Positions 34,425-44,318 of a stretch of 64,000 nucleotides of DNA are shown here, in pieces. The notes beneath the pieces are model-generated. The model had not been told where the DNA came from. It saw only the letters and a program-made list of their open reading frames with translations, and ran no database searches. Source of the DNA: Thalassocella blandensis. Lineage in GTDB: Bacteria; Pseudomonadota; Gammaproteobacteria; Pseudomonadales; Cellvibrionaceae. How positions within the stretch are numbered: position 1 is the first letter of the stretch; each line of letters starts with the position of its first letter. The translations under genes were made by a program, and so were the position numbers. Where the stretch lies: assembly GCA_902141825.1 (NCBI GenBank), contig CABFPG010000006.1, positions 310,001 to 374,000 of the forward strand, read 5' to 3'.

Positions 34425-36962
34425 ATGAAAACTCAAACATTATTCCTTTTTTCTCTTTTGAGCATCGCTGGATGCCATCCTGCAAATAAGGCAAGTCTTT
34501 CGCTTACACCAGATGTAAACCCTGAAAACTGGCCCGCAATTCAAAGCCAGGTGAAGCGGGAACCCGCACTTGAACAGTATATTGCCGGCCTGGTAAGCCA
34601 GATGAGTCTGGAAGAAAAAGTTGGGCAGATGATCCAAGCGGAAATTAATCACCTTACCCCGGAAGACGTCAAAACATATCATATCGGTTCGGTATTAAGT
34701 GGTGGCGGCTCTTTTCCGGAAAACAACAAGCATGCCCAGGCCAAAGACTGGGTACATTTGGCAGATCAATACTATGAAGCCTCAACCGACTCTAGCGATG
34801 GCAACGTAGCTATCCCCATTATCTGGGGAATAGATGCTGTGCATGGAAATAACAACAGTTATGGTACAACCATCTTCCCACACAACATCGGCTTGGGCGC
34901 AACACGAAACACGGAGCTGGTTAAACGCATTGCACAGGTGACCGCGATAGAAGTCAGCGCAACAGGAATGGACTGGAACTACGCACCAGCTTTAGCGGTC
35001 GTTCGCGATGATCGCTGGGGACGCAGCTACGAAGGTTTTGGGGAAACACCCGAGATTGTTCGACAATTTGCGGGGCCCATCATTGAGGGATATCAGGGAG
35101 TCTACGGCGAGACGACTTTCATGGATGAGAGCCGAGTTATTGCTACAGCAAAAGTCTATCTCGGTGACGGTGGCACTCATCTAGGCAAAGATCAGGGCAA
35201 TAATATTAGCTCAGAACAGGAGCTCAGAGATATTCACTCTGTCGGCTTTCAAAAAGCACTGGCCGCAGGAACTCAATCTATTATGGCCGGATTTAACAGC
35301 TGGCAAGGTAAAAAGCTGCACGGGCATAAGGGCCTGCTAACGGAAGTTCTAAAAGAAAAAATAGGGTTTGATGGGATCGTGGTGAGCGATTGGAATGCAC
35401 ACGAACAGGTCGAAGGATGTCATCTTAAAGCCTGTGCTACTGCAATTAACGCTGGCGTAGATGTCATGATGGTACCTCAAGACTGGAAAGCGTTTATCGC
35501 CAACACTATCGACCAAGTTCAAAACGGACAGATTCCTATGAGCCGTATTGATGACGCGGTCACACGTATTTTACGAGTGAAAGCACGCTATGGATTAATT
35601 TCCGAAAGCGGCGATGTCAAACCTAAACCATCCCAACGGAAATTCGCTGGCAAGCAACAGCTGCTTGGACAGGAAGAACATCGTTTACTGGCACGACAAG
35701 CCGTACGTGAATCACTCGTACTTCTAAAAAATGATGATCAAACATTACCAATCGATCCACGGAAAAAAATTCTCTTACTGGGCGATGGAGCGAATAACAT
35801 CGGGAAGCAATGTGGTGGCTGGACATTAAGCTGGCAGGGAACAGGTAACAAGAATGCCGATTTTCCCAACGGAGATTCTGTTTACTCCGCACTAAAAAAA
35901 CAAGTAGAAGCGGCAGGAGGCCAGTTAATTCTGGCGGAAAAAGGGAATTTCAATTCAGACCTTGCGCCGGATGTTGCCGTCATGGTTTATGGCGAAGACC
36001 CGTATGCCGAATTTGTCGGAGATAGAAATACCTTAATTTACGATGACCGAAGCGATAAGAACCTGAAGCTGTTACAACAGTTAAAACACAGTAATATTCC
36101 AGTGGTATCACTGTTTATTTCCGGGCGACCACTGTGGGTAAATCCCTATTTAAATTTATCTCACGCATTTGTTGCAGCCTGGCTTCCGGGCACAGAAGCC
36201 AGTGGAATTGCCGATGTATTACTGCGAGATAAGCACGGTCAGATTCAATATGACTTTCACGGTAAGCTTTCGTTTTCCTGGCCGAAAACTACCACGCAAT
36301 TTCAACTAAATCACGATACACAACCGTACGATCCGCTGTTTGCTTATGGTTACGGACTAAACTATCAATCAGCAGCGTCTCTACCTCTGCTTGACGAGAA
36401 TATTGATGAAGTTTCACAGCGGTTAAAGCAAAGTGATTATGCATATAACGATGGACAGACCTATTTACCCTGGTTGCTCTACATCGCGACAAACGAAGAA
36501 AAAGCTCACGAGGTAATAGGCTACTTAAGCGAAAGCGATGATAAATCACTGAGTGTTCGTCTGGTCGATAAAAATCGCCAAGGAGATTCTATACAAGTTA
36601 ATTGGCAACAACCCGGACGCATGTATTTTGATGCGTTCGAAATTGTTCCCACCACAATTGACCATGCTGTATTAAATATTGAAGCTCGGGTAGACAAGAA
36701 GCCAGAAGGTGATATTCGCTTCGACATCCAGTGCGGCGATGACTGTGGTCTGAGCTATCCCTTGCAAGAATTCCGGCAAGCCACCACGTCGGAATGGCAG
36801 AACTACCATATTCCCCTTTCCTGCTTTAAAGCAGAAGGCACTGTGCAGAATCAGTTAAAACGAATGACTTTGCTCTCAGAGGGAAAGTTCACATTGACTA
36901 TTCACAGCTTGAGTATTGAAAATCGGGATACGCCGGTCGAATGTACTGACGAGAAACGGTAG
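34425..36962 (+). CDS. GH3 family exo-beta-glucosidase lipoprotein
   Basis: An 845-residue lipoprotein (lipobox SIAGC at residues 13-17). The GH3 N-terminal barrel has KVGQMIQAEI, GIDAVHGNNN, the RWGRSYEGFGE loop and the nucleophile Asp322 in VVSDWNAHEQ. The C-terminal alpha/beta domain follows, with LLARQAVRESLVLLKNDDQTLP. The last 170 residues form an extra jelly-roll-like domain of the kind found in ExoP-type marine exo-1,3/1,4-beta-glucanases. Anchored in the envelope, it should release glucose from the ends of beta-glucans or oligosaccharides. It is convergent with a GH16 laminarinase-like gene, which would supply such oligosaccharides. The substrate is an inference. Confidence 0.93.
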   Translation: MKTQTLFLFSLLSIAGCHPANKASLSLTPDVNPENWPAIQSQVKREPALEQYIAGLVSQMSLEEKVGQMIQAEINHLTPEDVKTYHIGSVLSGGGSFPENNKHAQAKDWVHLADQYYEASTDSSDGNVAIPIIWGIDAVHGNNNSYGTTIFPHNIGLGATRNTELVKRIAQVTAIEVSATGMDWNYAPALAVVRDDRWGRSYEGFGETPEIVRQFAGPIIEGYQGVYGETTFMDESRVIATAKVYLGDGGTHLGKDQGNNISSEQELRDIHSVGFQKALAAGTQSIMAGFNSWQGKKLHGHKGLLTEVLKEKIGFDGIVVSDWNAHEQVEGCHLKACATAINAGVDVMMVPQDWKAFIANTIDQVQNGQIPMSRIDDAVTRILRVKARYGLISESGDVKPKPSQRKFAGKQQLLGQEEHRLLARQAVRESLVLLKNDDQTLPIDPRKKILLLGDGANNIGKQCGGWTLSWQGTGNKNADFPNGDSVYSALKKQVEAAGGQLILAEKGNFNSDLAPDVAVMVYGEDPYAEFVGDRNTLIYDDRSDKNLKLLQQLKHSNIPVVSLFISGRPLWVNPYLNLSHAFVAAWLPGTEASGIADVLLRDKHGQIQYDFHGKLSFSWPKTTTQFQLNHDTQPYDPLFAYGYGLNYQSAASLPLLDENIDEVSQRLKQSDYAYNDGQTYLPWLLYIATNEEKAHEVIGYLSESDDKSLSVRLVDKNRQGDSIQVNWQQPGRMYFDAFEIVPTTIDHAVLNIEARVDKKPEGDIRFDIQCGDDCGLSYPLQEFRQATTSEWQNYHIPLSCFKAEGTVQNQLKRMTLLSEGKFTLTIHSLSIENRDTPVECTDEKR

Positions 36963-37019
36963 GCTAAGTAAAGTAAAATCGTGTAAGCACGCTATGTCTT
37001 CGCGCTCTAGCATCAATAC

Positions 37020-37056
37020 GGCAATTGCGTTTTCGTTGGATGAAAACGCAATTGCC
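37020..37056. terminator. Perfect 15-bp inverted repeat between convergent GH3 and GH16 genes
   Basis: GGCAATTGCGTTTTC (37020-37034) and its exact complement (37042-37056) enclose a 7-nt loop. The stem contains T4/A4 at its loop side rather than a T tract after it. A bidirectional terminator is likely; another role is possible. Confidence 0.6.
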
Positions 37057-37085
37057 AAGCTATCAAAGCCTAACGCAACACTGGA

Positions 37086-38333
37086 TCAACGTGCGTAAAA
37101 TGAGGCATCGTTTTTAAACAGGTTTGTTCCATCATGTGAATTCAGGAAGAGCTTTCCATCGCGATGACGTAAATAAGAACCGCGGAAATTGTAGGATTCA
37201 AATGATGTTCCCTTCCCATTCAGGCCTGCGCGGCGGAAAAATGTTGCGTCTTTTGCGTAAAGATCAGAGCCATCATCAACATCAATAAATACTTTACCAT
37301 CGCGATGTCTCAGATATTGACCAGGAAAGTTTTCAGATTGAAAAGATACCCCCTCTCCAGTTAAACCTCTCACCATCTGCCACCGGGAATCCTTCAAAGG
37401 GTTAACATTTTTTCCTATTTTCACTCGACTGTCTTGGTGGCGAATAAAGGCACCGGCCACGTTAGTCGCTTCCCAGCGGCGCAAGGGGTCTTCAGCACAT
37501 CCATTGCATTTATGATTTACATTACCTTCCTGCTGCCAAACACGAATCCAATCGACGTGCATATCTTTTGGCAATGCGGTGTTTTGTGCAGATTGCCCAG
37601 CCGTAAAGCCACTACCGGCACTTCCAGCGGCAAGATTAATCAACATATAAAACGGCCAGTCATTAAATTCATTAGTGCCACCGGCATTTCCACCGATATA
37701 CACTTCATGAAATTTTTGTCCATCAACAAACCAGCGTAAATAATCGCGAGTCCAATCGAGGCGATAAACATGCCATCCGCGCCCATCAACACCGATATGG
37801 CCGCCGTAACTAGCATAATTACCATCAGCTCCCTGCCAGTGAATAGTCCCATGGTTTTGGTTTTCACTGTTGCGTTGCTCCATAATATCGATCTCACCAA
37901 TAGCCGGCCACGTGCCGCCATTAGTACCCAACATCCAGAATGCGGGCCAAATACCAGGGCCATAGTCACGCTTGATACGCGCCTCTATTCTGCCGTATTT
38001 AAATGTGCGTTTGCCCTGTGAAACAAGGCGGCTGGAATAAATCTGGCCGCCTTCGCGAGTCAGGTTTATTTTTAACGCTTTGCCGTTAGCGCCATCTGCT
38101 TTCACAATTTGCGTGTTCTTCGGGCGATACAGCTGCAACTCGGCATTGCCCCATCCACAAATATTAAACTGGCAACCATCACCGGTCTGGTGTTTCCAGT
38201 TACGTTCATCAAAAGTTCGGAATTCATCACTCCAGACTAAACGCCATTCGGCATGGGCAACAGCCGTAAAGAGTGACATGCCCAACAGGATCAATGCCGT
38301 ACTTATTAATTTTCTTTCTCGCGCAATTATCAT
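37086..38333 (-). CDS. Secreted GH16 endo-beta-1,3-glucanase with C-terminal AbfB domain
   Basis: A 415-residue enzyme. The signal peptide ends near AVAHA-EW. The GH16 domain (about 29-270) has GEIDIMEQ with nucleophile E147, D149 and acid/base E152, preceded by YGRIEARIKRDYGPGIWPAFWMLG, as in laminarinases. The C-terminal 135 residues hold repeats of SFQSENFPGQYLRHRDGKVFI and SYNFRGSYLRHRDGKLFL type, the beta-trefoil pattern of AbfB domains (CBM42-like) that bind arabinofuranose side chains. A secreted laminarinase or lichenase aimed at a substituted glucan is likely. It converges on the GH3 gene. Start codon ATG at 38333. Confidence 0.94.
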   Translation of the reverse strand: MIIARERKLISTALILLGMSLFTAVAHAEWRLVWSDEFRTFDERNWKHQTGDGCQFNICGWGNAELQLYRPKNTQIVKADGANGKALKINLTREGGQIYSSRLVSQGKRTFKYGRIEARIKRDYGPGIWPAFWMLGTNGGTWPAIGEIDIMEQRNSENQNHGTIHWQGADGNYASYGGHIGVDGRGWHVYRLDWTRDYLRWFVDGQKFHEVYIGGNAGGTNEFNDWPFYMLINLAAGSAGSGFTAGQSAQNTALPKDMHVDWIRVWQQEGNVNHKCNGCAEDPLRRWEATNVAGAFIRHQDSRVKIGKNVNPLKDSRWQMVRGLTGEGVSFQSENFPGQYLRHRDGKVFIDVDDGSDLYAKDATFFRRAGLNGKGTSFESYNFRGSYLRHRDGKLFLNSHDGTNLFKNDASFYAR

Positions 38334-38752
38334 TAGTTAGTGACCTCAGTAAAGGTTTATGGGGACTGGGGTTTTTGTTGTTGTGAGCATGCATAAGGAG
38401 CCATGCAGGAAAAGAGGTAAAACGCTTACCTTCGACTTTTGTAAAGTATATTCCCTTGTTTAACAAGATAACCCGCCCCTTTACATAAGCCGTTATAAGA
38501 AATTGAGTACTGGTTGATATTTTACGGGAGGCGAAATTCACATTTATCTTGCGCAAAACACTCGGCCATCGCGGGTATAGCACGCACCAAAATCTAGCAA
38601 AAGCGTCAATAGTTGCCGGGCCGTGCATAAGGTCCGCGCTCAACGGCCTGGCATCTTGTAACATTTGTTGTTGCGTATAATCACCCCTTACTGTAAGCTT
38701 TATTGTAACTATATTTGTTACATGAAAAAACGCTACGTACTTGAGGAATAAA
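38334..38752. other. Divergent intergenic region, GH16 / methyltransferase
   Basis: 419 bp without a supported gene. It holds promoters for both directions. TATAAT is present at 38676-38681 on the plus strand, and an inverted repeat lies at 38704-38722. Confidence 0.5.
38704..38722. promoter_or_regulatory. Operator-like inverted repeat
   Basis: TGTAAC-N7-GTTACA, perfect half-sites, 30 bp before the methyltransferase start and downstream of a TATAAT box. This suits a repressor site; the regulator is unknown. Confidence 0.45.
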
Positions 38753-39472
38753 ATGAATCGTGACGATGAGAAAAAAAGTGATAACGCTGAAACATTTTTT
38801 GGAAAAGATCACGCAAAAATATATGACAAGCGCTGGGAAAAACTCGGTGCGATCAATCAGTGTCTGTATTTGCAAAGTGAAATCATCTTTCAATCACTGC
38901 CGCAAGAAGCGCGAATTTTGTGTGTCGGTTGCGGGACTGGGCGAGAATTATTTTACCTGGCAGAAAAATTTCCACACTGGCAATTTACAGCTTTGGATAC
39001 CTCAGAGGCTATGCTAGATGTGTGTCAAGAAAAAGCTGAAGCCCTTGGCGTTTTACAGCGAGTTCACTTTCACAAAGGCTATGTCGAAAGTCTGCCGGAG
39101 CAAGTACCATTTGACGCGGCTACATCTTTTTTAGTTTCACAGTTTTATATGGAGCAAGAGCAACGCCAATTATTTTTCACCAGTATATTACAGCGTCTTC
39201 GTGGTAATGGGCTGTTAATCAACTGTGATCTGGTAATGCCGGAACAGAAACATCAACAGGAGAACCTGATGAAATACTGGATCGACATGCAAAAGTTCAG
39301 CGGGCTAAAACACGAGGATGCGATCAATTCTACCTCGCTTTGGAACAAACATGTCGCCATTAGCGCTGCCCAGGATATTGAGACCATGCTAAATCGTGCT
39401 GGTTTTATCAACCCTACACGTTTCTTTCAGGCATTTTTTATCAACGCATGGGTAGCACAAAAAAGCGAATAG
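38753..39472 (+). CDS. Class I SAM-dependent methyltransferase
   Basis: A 239-residue protein with the Rossmann SAM motif ILCVGCGTGRELFYLA (motif I), the acidic end of beta-2 in TALDTSEAML and a FDAATSFLVSQFYM motif IV region. The substrate is unknown; small-molecule methyltransferases of this type are common. The start at 38753 has GAGG 8 nt upstream; a TTG at 38741 is a weaker alternative. It is a single gene, with an operator-like inverted repeat just upstream. Confidence 0.9.
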   Translation: MNRDDEKKSDNAETFFGKDHAKIYDKRWEKLGAINQCLYLQSEIIFQSLPQEARILCVGCGTGRELFYLAEKFPHWQFTALDTSEAMLDVCQEKAEALGVLQRVHFHKGYVESLPEQVPFDAATSFLVSQFYMEQEQRQLFFTSILQRLRGNGLLINCDLVMPEQKHQQENLMKYWIDMQKFSGLKHEDAINSTSLWNKHVAISAAQDIETMLNRAGFINPTRFFQAFFINAWVAQKSE

Positions 39473-39628
39473 CGAATGTTATTTTTTAACGGATTATCAT
39501 GACAAAGCCAAAAACTGGAACACTATTAACATCCAGGAAAACGTTTTCATCTTAAGATTCGAGCGGTATTACAGCCAGTTGTACCGCTATTCAAATCCAC
39601 AACGACAACAACAACCGAGTCTAACCAG

Positions 39629-42124
39629 ATGAAAACCTTGCTCAAGACACTCCGGCGCTTTCCAGCTGCGCTTGCCTTGCTCGCCCTCTTTTCAGGGGCC
39701 TGCCACGGCGCAATATCCTGGCCTCAACACCAGGTTCTCCCCTCGTTCCCAACCCCGGCTACCACCCAGGATTTATTTTTACTGCATGGTAAATCCCAGC
39801 GTTGGCAAGCAGAATCTCAACTTGCCCACGGCACCGGACGTGAAGACGGTGATGGCTGGCTATGCCAAACCGGTATTGATGCCGCCAACCAATACATGAT
39901 CTATGGGCCTTACAATCAGAATATTCCAGCGGGCGGAAACACCGCGCGTTTTCGTATCAAAATCGACAACAACTCTGCGGCCAATGACGCACAAGTCACG
40001 CTGGATGTAAGAAACGCGAGCAACGGCGCAATAGTCGCGAGCAAGGTGATTAACCGACATGACTTTTCCGTTGCAGGAGAATACCTCACGTTTAACCTTC
40101 CCTTCCAATTGGCCAGAGGCAGCCAAAGCGTAGAGCTAAGGGTTTTTTGGCACGGCCGCGCTTATATCAAAGTAGATTGGGTGGAAGTTGCGCAGGGACC
40201 TGCAACCACAGAGACCTATTTGTTTTCATCACTCAAAGGTCTGATCAACGTGAATCAACCACGCTTGTTTTCCTATGAAGGGGATGCATTTGCGGAAGGC
40301 CGTTACACGTGGTTGAACTCTCTTGGATTTGGTTACAACGAAGTGACGGACCCCTGGACCTTGGTCAGTAAATATCGATCGGAACTCAACGGTATCATCG
40401 TCTACGATCCAGCCGTACCAGATACCATAAACCTGGCAACGACATTGGCGGGCAGTCGCCGTGCACTTATCGCAGCTCCGCATTTAATATCAAGACTAAC
40501 TGCGGCCCCGTACAACCTCCCTGTTGTAGAAGATCTACGCGGACGATACAGCAATAAAATTCAGGTCTACCAAAGTATGTTAAATGACTATTGGCCAAAT
40601 CTGACACATCGTGTCGTAGTCGGTATAAACCCCAATGTCCATCGCGCAGCTGTGCGCGAATATGCGGTCGCTATCGAAGCGGCCACTATTTGGTTAAACC
40701 CCGCTGTTGCAGAAGAAAGTGAACTGTTAAATCAGTTTTTACAACGCATGTCACCCGGTGCGAATTTTCTGGGCTGGTGGCCAAGTGAAGAACAAGGCGT
40801 AAGCCGGGCTTCTCAATTTAACATTCCGACCATTGCCAGTGACTGGTCGACGAACCTGACTTTTCATAGCGGACTTTCACGTAATATCAATATTCCAACA
40901 AAACCGGCCAAACCTGCGCTGGAAAAGAAAATCTATGTGGCCTTTGTCTTAAGCGATGGTGACAACCTGCAATACGTTGAACACCTGATGCGCAAGCTCT
41001 GGAATAACCCGGACCGGGGTAGCGTTCCGATTGGGTGGACAGTATCTCCCGCCATGGCAGACGTCATGCCAGGCGCTTTAAATTTTTATTACAACAGCGC
41101 AACGCCCAATGACAATCTAATTGCCGGTCCCTCCGGCTACGGATACACCTACCCCAATCAGTGGCCGGATGCTGTAGCCCGCAACAAATTTGTGGAGAAA
41201 ACGCAGGAGTATAATCGCCAAACAGGTCTAGATGTTGTGACCATCTGGAACACCATCACAGGTGGAATTAATCAGGCAACAGGTAATGCATTCGCACGTT
41301 TTGCCCCCATGACCTTGGGGTTAACCGGACAAAATACCGGTGCGGGCTTAACAATTCACAATGGCATGCCGGCGATGGCTCTCTCCTGTAATTACTGTAC
41401 CAACCGACAAGCCATGATTGATCATATCAATCGCGCAGCCAATGGTTGGGGCGGCAATGCGCCGCGTTTCGTTATTATTCAGGCGCAACCCTGGCAAGGC
41501 GTCACGCCAAGCACATTTAAAAACGTTGCAAATACGCTAAACGGTGATTATCGCGTAGTTCGCCCCGATCAACTGTTCAGGCTAATGCGAGAGGCCAACG
41601 GTCTCGAGTGGCGCGACCCCGGCCACCCAAAAGTGCGCCTTGAAAACAAAGCGCACAGTAAATGGTTACAGGGCACAGACATTCAGGACAGCAGCGACAC
41701 AACAGCAATGAATGCTCAAGCGGTTGCTACAACATTTACCGGCAATAAAACCCGTTGGCGATTAGTGCCCATCGCCGGCGATCCTGATTATTTCCGAATT
41801 GAAAACGTCGCTTTTGGCAACTGGTTGCAATGTACAGATCAAGCAGATAGCACTCAAGGGCAACCTTCTGCAGCAGCAGATAGCGATACCCTTGCAGTGC
41901 GACTCGTCGATCGCAGTTTCCAGGGAGACTGGACTCGTTGGAGACGTATTGATACTGGCGATGGATATTTCCATTTGCAAAACAAGTATTTTGGTTACTA
42001 CCTTCAGGTAACACCACTGTCAGATGACGATGCAAACGGATTCGACAGTGGCGTTCAAATACGAGCCGTACCCAACAGTAAAACCGGAGATTGGACACGC
42101 TTTAAAACCGTCAATGCCAATTAA
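39629..42124 (+). CDS. Secreted GxGYxYP-family putative glycoside hydrolase with beta-trefoil domain
   Basis: An 831-residue exported protein. The signal peptide ends near CHGA-IS. An N-terminal jelly-roll domain (about 40-190) precedes the GxGYxYP core (about 195-665), whose name-giving motif GPSGYGYTYP is at 500-509, with VLSDGDNLQYVEH just upstream. The C-terminal 160 residues form a ricin-like beta-trefoil with W-L-Q and TRWR repeats (SKWLQGTD, GNWLQCTD, GYYLQVT), likely a carbohydrate-binding module. The family is presumed to contain glycosidases, but its substrate is poorly known. The neighbouring GH16 and GH3 genes support a polysaccharide role. A strong terminator follows. Confidence 0.88.
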   Translation: MKTLLKTLRRFPAALALLALFSGACHGAISWPQHQVLPSFPTPATTQDLFLLHGKSQRWQAESQLAHGTGREDGDGWLCQTGIDAANQYMIYGPYNQNIPAGGNTARFRIKIDNNSAANDAQVTLDVRNASNGAIVASKVINRHDFSVAGEYLTFNLPFQLARGSQSVELRVFWHGRAYIKVDWVEVAQGPATTETYLFSSLKGLINVNQPRLFSYEGDAFAEGRYTWLNSLGFGYNEVTDPWTLVSKYRSELNGIIVYDPAVPDTINLATTLAGSRRALIAAPHLISRLTAAPYNLPVVEDLRGRYSNKIQVYQSMLNDYWPNLTHRVVVGINPNVHRAAVREYAVAIEAATIWLNPAVAEESELLNQFLQRMSPGANFLGWWPSEEQGVSRASQFNIPTIASDWSTNLTFHSGLSRNINIPTKPAKPALEKKIYVAFVLSDGDNLQYVEHLMRKLWNNPDRGSVPIGWTVSPAMADVMPGALNFYYNSATPNDNLIAGPSGYGYTYPNQWPDAVARNKFVEKTQEYNRQTGLDVVTIWNTITGGINQATGNAFARFAPMTLGLTGQNTGAGLTIHNGMPAMALSCNYCTNRQAMIDHINRAANGWGGNAPRFVIIQAQPWQGVTPSTFKNVANTLNGDYRVVRPDQLFRLMREANGLEWRDPGHPKVRLENKAHSKWLQGTDIQDSSDTTAMNAQAVATTFTGNKTRWRLVPIAGDPDYFRIENVAFGNWLQCTDQADSTQGQPSAAADSDTLAVRLVDRSFQGDWTRWRRIDTGDGYFHLQNKYFGYYLQVTPLSDDDANGFDSGVQIRAVPNSKTGDWTRFKTVNAN

Positions 42125-42134
42125 TTAGTTTACG

Positions 42135-42165
42135 CAAGAGCACCACCGTTGGTGCTCTTGTTTTA
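42135..42165 (+). terminator. Intrinsic terminator of the GxGYxYP gene
   Basis: An 11-bp perfect stem (CAAGAGCACCA, 42135-42145, with 42150-42160), tetraloop CCGT, followed by TTTTA. It starts 10 bp after the stop codon. Confidence 0.93.
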
Positions 42166-42204
42166 TCCTGAATTGAAGACGACCAATCAACGCGTGTTTA
42201 AGCG

Positions 42205-42272
42205 TGCTTCGTTTAGGCCTGGTTCATTTAGGCTTAGTTCATTTAAGCTTTGTTCGTTTAGCCTTAGTTCGA
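42205..42272. repeat. Degenerate 14-16 bp tandem repeat
   Basis: About four to five units of GTTCATTTAGGCTTA type (variants with GTTCGTTTAGCC and GGTTCATTTAGG) just beyond the terminator and before the TonB receptor stop. Non-coding. Confidence 0.8.
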
Positions 42273-42281
42273 CGTTTAATA

Positions 42282-44318
42282 TTAAAAAGTCACGCGGTAA
42301 GTCAAAGCGGGAACCAAACCAATATCCTGTGTATCCACAGTGCGCACTTCATCATCCACCGAGTCTACCTTGTCGTAATCCAAACTGCGATCTTCCACAT
42401 TGTCATAATTCAGCGCATTGATAATATCGAGGATGATTTTAGAATCTTTGCCAAATGTCACGATATCCCATTCAAAACGGATATCCAAACGATTGTAAAT
42501 CGGCAAACGATCAGAATACGGCTCTCCATAGACCGGCAACACACTGTCTTCAAACCAGGGGTTTTGTTGCACACCGATAATGGGTGTGTATGCCTGACCA
42601 CTGCGAATTGACCAGCGCCACCCCATATTGAATCTAGGTGTCCACTGATAATTCACTACCCAGTTGGCCACCAGTGGCGTATCGAGAAAATATTCCTGTG
42701 TAACATCGGTAGCAAGATTCGTACGTTCGCTTTTACTCATGCTCAAAGCAAACCACCCCCACCATTTACCGGTGCGATTTTTATTGATCATCAGATCAAT
42801 GCCTTGCGCACGACCTTCAGTCTCGTTGACATAACGCAACTCGCCGTTGGGGTCGTCCGCAGAGAGTGATCGAGGTAAATCCTCAAGGGTTTTATAATAG
42901 GCTTCGAGGTTAAAACTCCAGCCGTCGTGCAACTCGTGAGACACACCCAACGTAAAATGTTCTGCCGTTTGAGATTTTAATGCGGGGTTACCCGTCTCGG
43001 GTAAAATATACTCCAACTCCGGCAACTGATTATAACGCCCGACCTTGGCATTCAGCGAGGTTGCTGAAGTCACCCTCCAGGTCGCAGCAAAACGCGGATT
43101 GGTAAACGTTTCATCGGTATAGTCGTTATGTTGTTGCTGAACACCCAAATCAAATTGCACGTTGTCACTGGGATACCAGGAAAAATCCAGATACACAGAA
43201 TCTTTACTATAGACAAATGCATTCTCTTCGATGATTCTTTCGGTACGAGTTAAATCACAATCTGGGTCAAACTCGGTACACACAAATAAAACCAGGTTTA
43301 AATAGTATTCGACATCGACTTCTGAATATTCCCCACCTGCTCGCACAGAAAAATACTGCCCCAAAGGTTTTGCGGCCAGGAATTTTGCGCTGGTTTCCGT
43401 CTCACGATATTTCTGACTGTAATCATCTCCCCAATAAAAATCGGCCTCATCAATTAATTGATTCACTCCTGCTTTGAGTTGCATATCATTATCCGATACA
43501 AAATCCCACACAAGCGCATAACCGGAGTAAGAATCTTCAAAATGGGCTTCACCAGTAAAATCAGGATTACTTTGAATAAAATCGGCTTCGTCAGTCAACT
43601 CGGCTTCTGCGTTATCAGCAGCGCCGTTGGCTGAAAGCGTAAGACTTTGTTGCGCACTGATGTCCCAACGATATTTAAACTGGTAGTCGGAATCACTGGG
43701 CACATCCTGAAACTCCACACCATCATCGGAAATATCGTCACCATCGATAAAAACGTCCAGCATACTGCGACGCGCGGATAAATACATGGCAGAATTTTCT
43801 GTCACTCCCGTTTCGATGAATACGCCTGACCGCAGCATTGACAGATCCAACGTGGTCGTCAGCCGTTGGTTTTTGGGATCGCGCAAACGCACATCAAAAA
43901 CGGCTCCCGTCGCATTGCTGTATTCCGGGCCAAATCCCGCAGAATACATTTGAAAATCCTGCAGAATAAACTCACTGAATACGGAAACTCCGAAAGCGTG
44001 AAAGATATAGCTGGCGGGCAGGAAATCAACCACAAAAATATTATCATTTGGGCTGGAACCGCGAACGGCAGGTTCTTGTGATGAGGAATAGACCACGCCA
44101 GGTAACGCAAAGACGGCCCCCAGTGGATCACCCAACGCCCCCGCGGTTTCCACCAGTTTTTCTGCATCCTCAGTGATGATGGAGTAATCAGCCTGCCGGT
44201 TACCCAGTACCAAAGTTTCCTCCAGGTCGGAATTCGGCACGCTGTTTTCATCGCCTTGAACAGTCTGCGCCAGACCACTTAGCAAGATTATTAAGGAGTA
44301 AATCCAGTTTTTCTTCAT
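42282..44318 (-). CDS. TonB-dependent receptor (second)
   Basis: A 678-residue outer-membrane receptor. The signal peptide ends near TVQG-DE. The plug domain (about 30-150) contains DPLGAVFALPGVVYSSSQEPAVRGSSPNDN and YSNATGAVFDVRLRDP; the barrel ends with the aromatic C-terminal strand ALTYRVTF. It is shorter than the receptor at 6709-9537 and of a different subfamily. The imported ligand is unknown. The start at 44318 gives the signal peptide; upstream in-frame starts at 44348 (ATG) and 44366 (GTG) are less likely, although the AGGA before 44318 is close. It is divergent from the MipA-DUF3019-two-component unit. Confidence 0.9.
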   Translation of the reverse strand: MKKNWIYSLIILLSGLAQTVQGDENSVPNSDLEETLVLGNRQADYSIITEDAEKLVETAGALGDPLGAVFALPGVVYSSSQEPAVRGSSPNDNIFVVDFLPASYIFHAFGVSVFSEFILQDFQMYSAGFGPEYSNATGAVFDVRLRDPKNQRLTTTLDLSMLRSGVFIETGVTENSAMYLSARRSMLDVFIDGDDISDDGVEFQDVPSDSDYQFKYRWDISAQQSLTLSANGAADNAEAELTDEADFIQSNPDFTGEAHFEDSYSGYALVWDFVSDNDMQLKAGVNQLIDEADFYWGDDYSQKYRETETSAKFLAAKPLGQYFSVRAGGEYSEVDVEYYLNLVLFVCTEFDPDCDLTRTERIIEENAFVYSKDSVYLDFSWYPSDNVQFDLGVQQQHNDYTDETFTNPRFAATWRVTSATSLNAKVGRYNQLPELEYILPETGNPALKSQTAEHFTLGVSHELHDGWSFNLEAYYKTLEDLPRSLSADDPNGELRYVNETEGRAQGIDLMINKNRTGKWWGWFALSMSKSERTNLATDVTQEYFLDTPLVANWVVNYQWTPRFNMGWRWSIRSGQAYTPIIGVQQNPWFEDSVLPVYGEPYSDRLPIYNRLDIRFEWDIVTFGKDSKIILDIINALNYDNVEDRSLDYDKVDSVDDEVRTVDTQDIGLVPALTYRVTF

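Noticed and set aside
37020-37056. Recombination or attachment site
   Set aside because: A simple perfect hairpin between convergent genes, without integrase nearby; terminator role is simpler.
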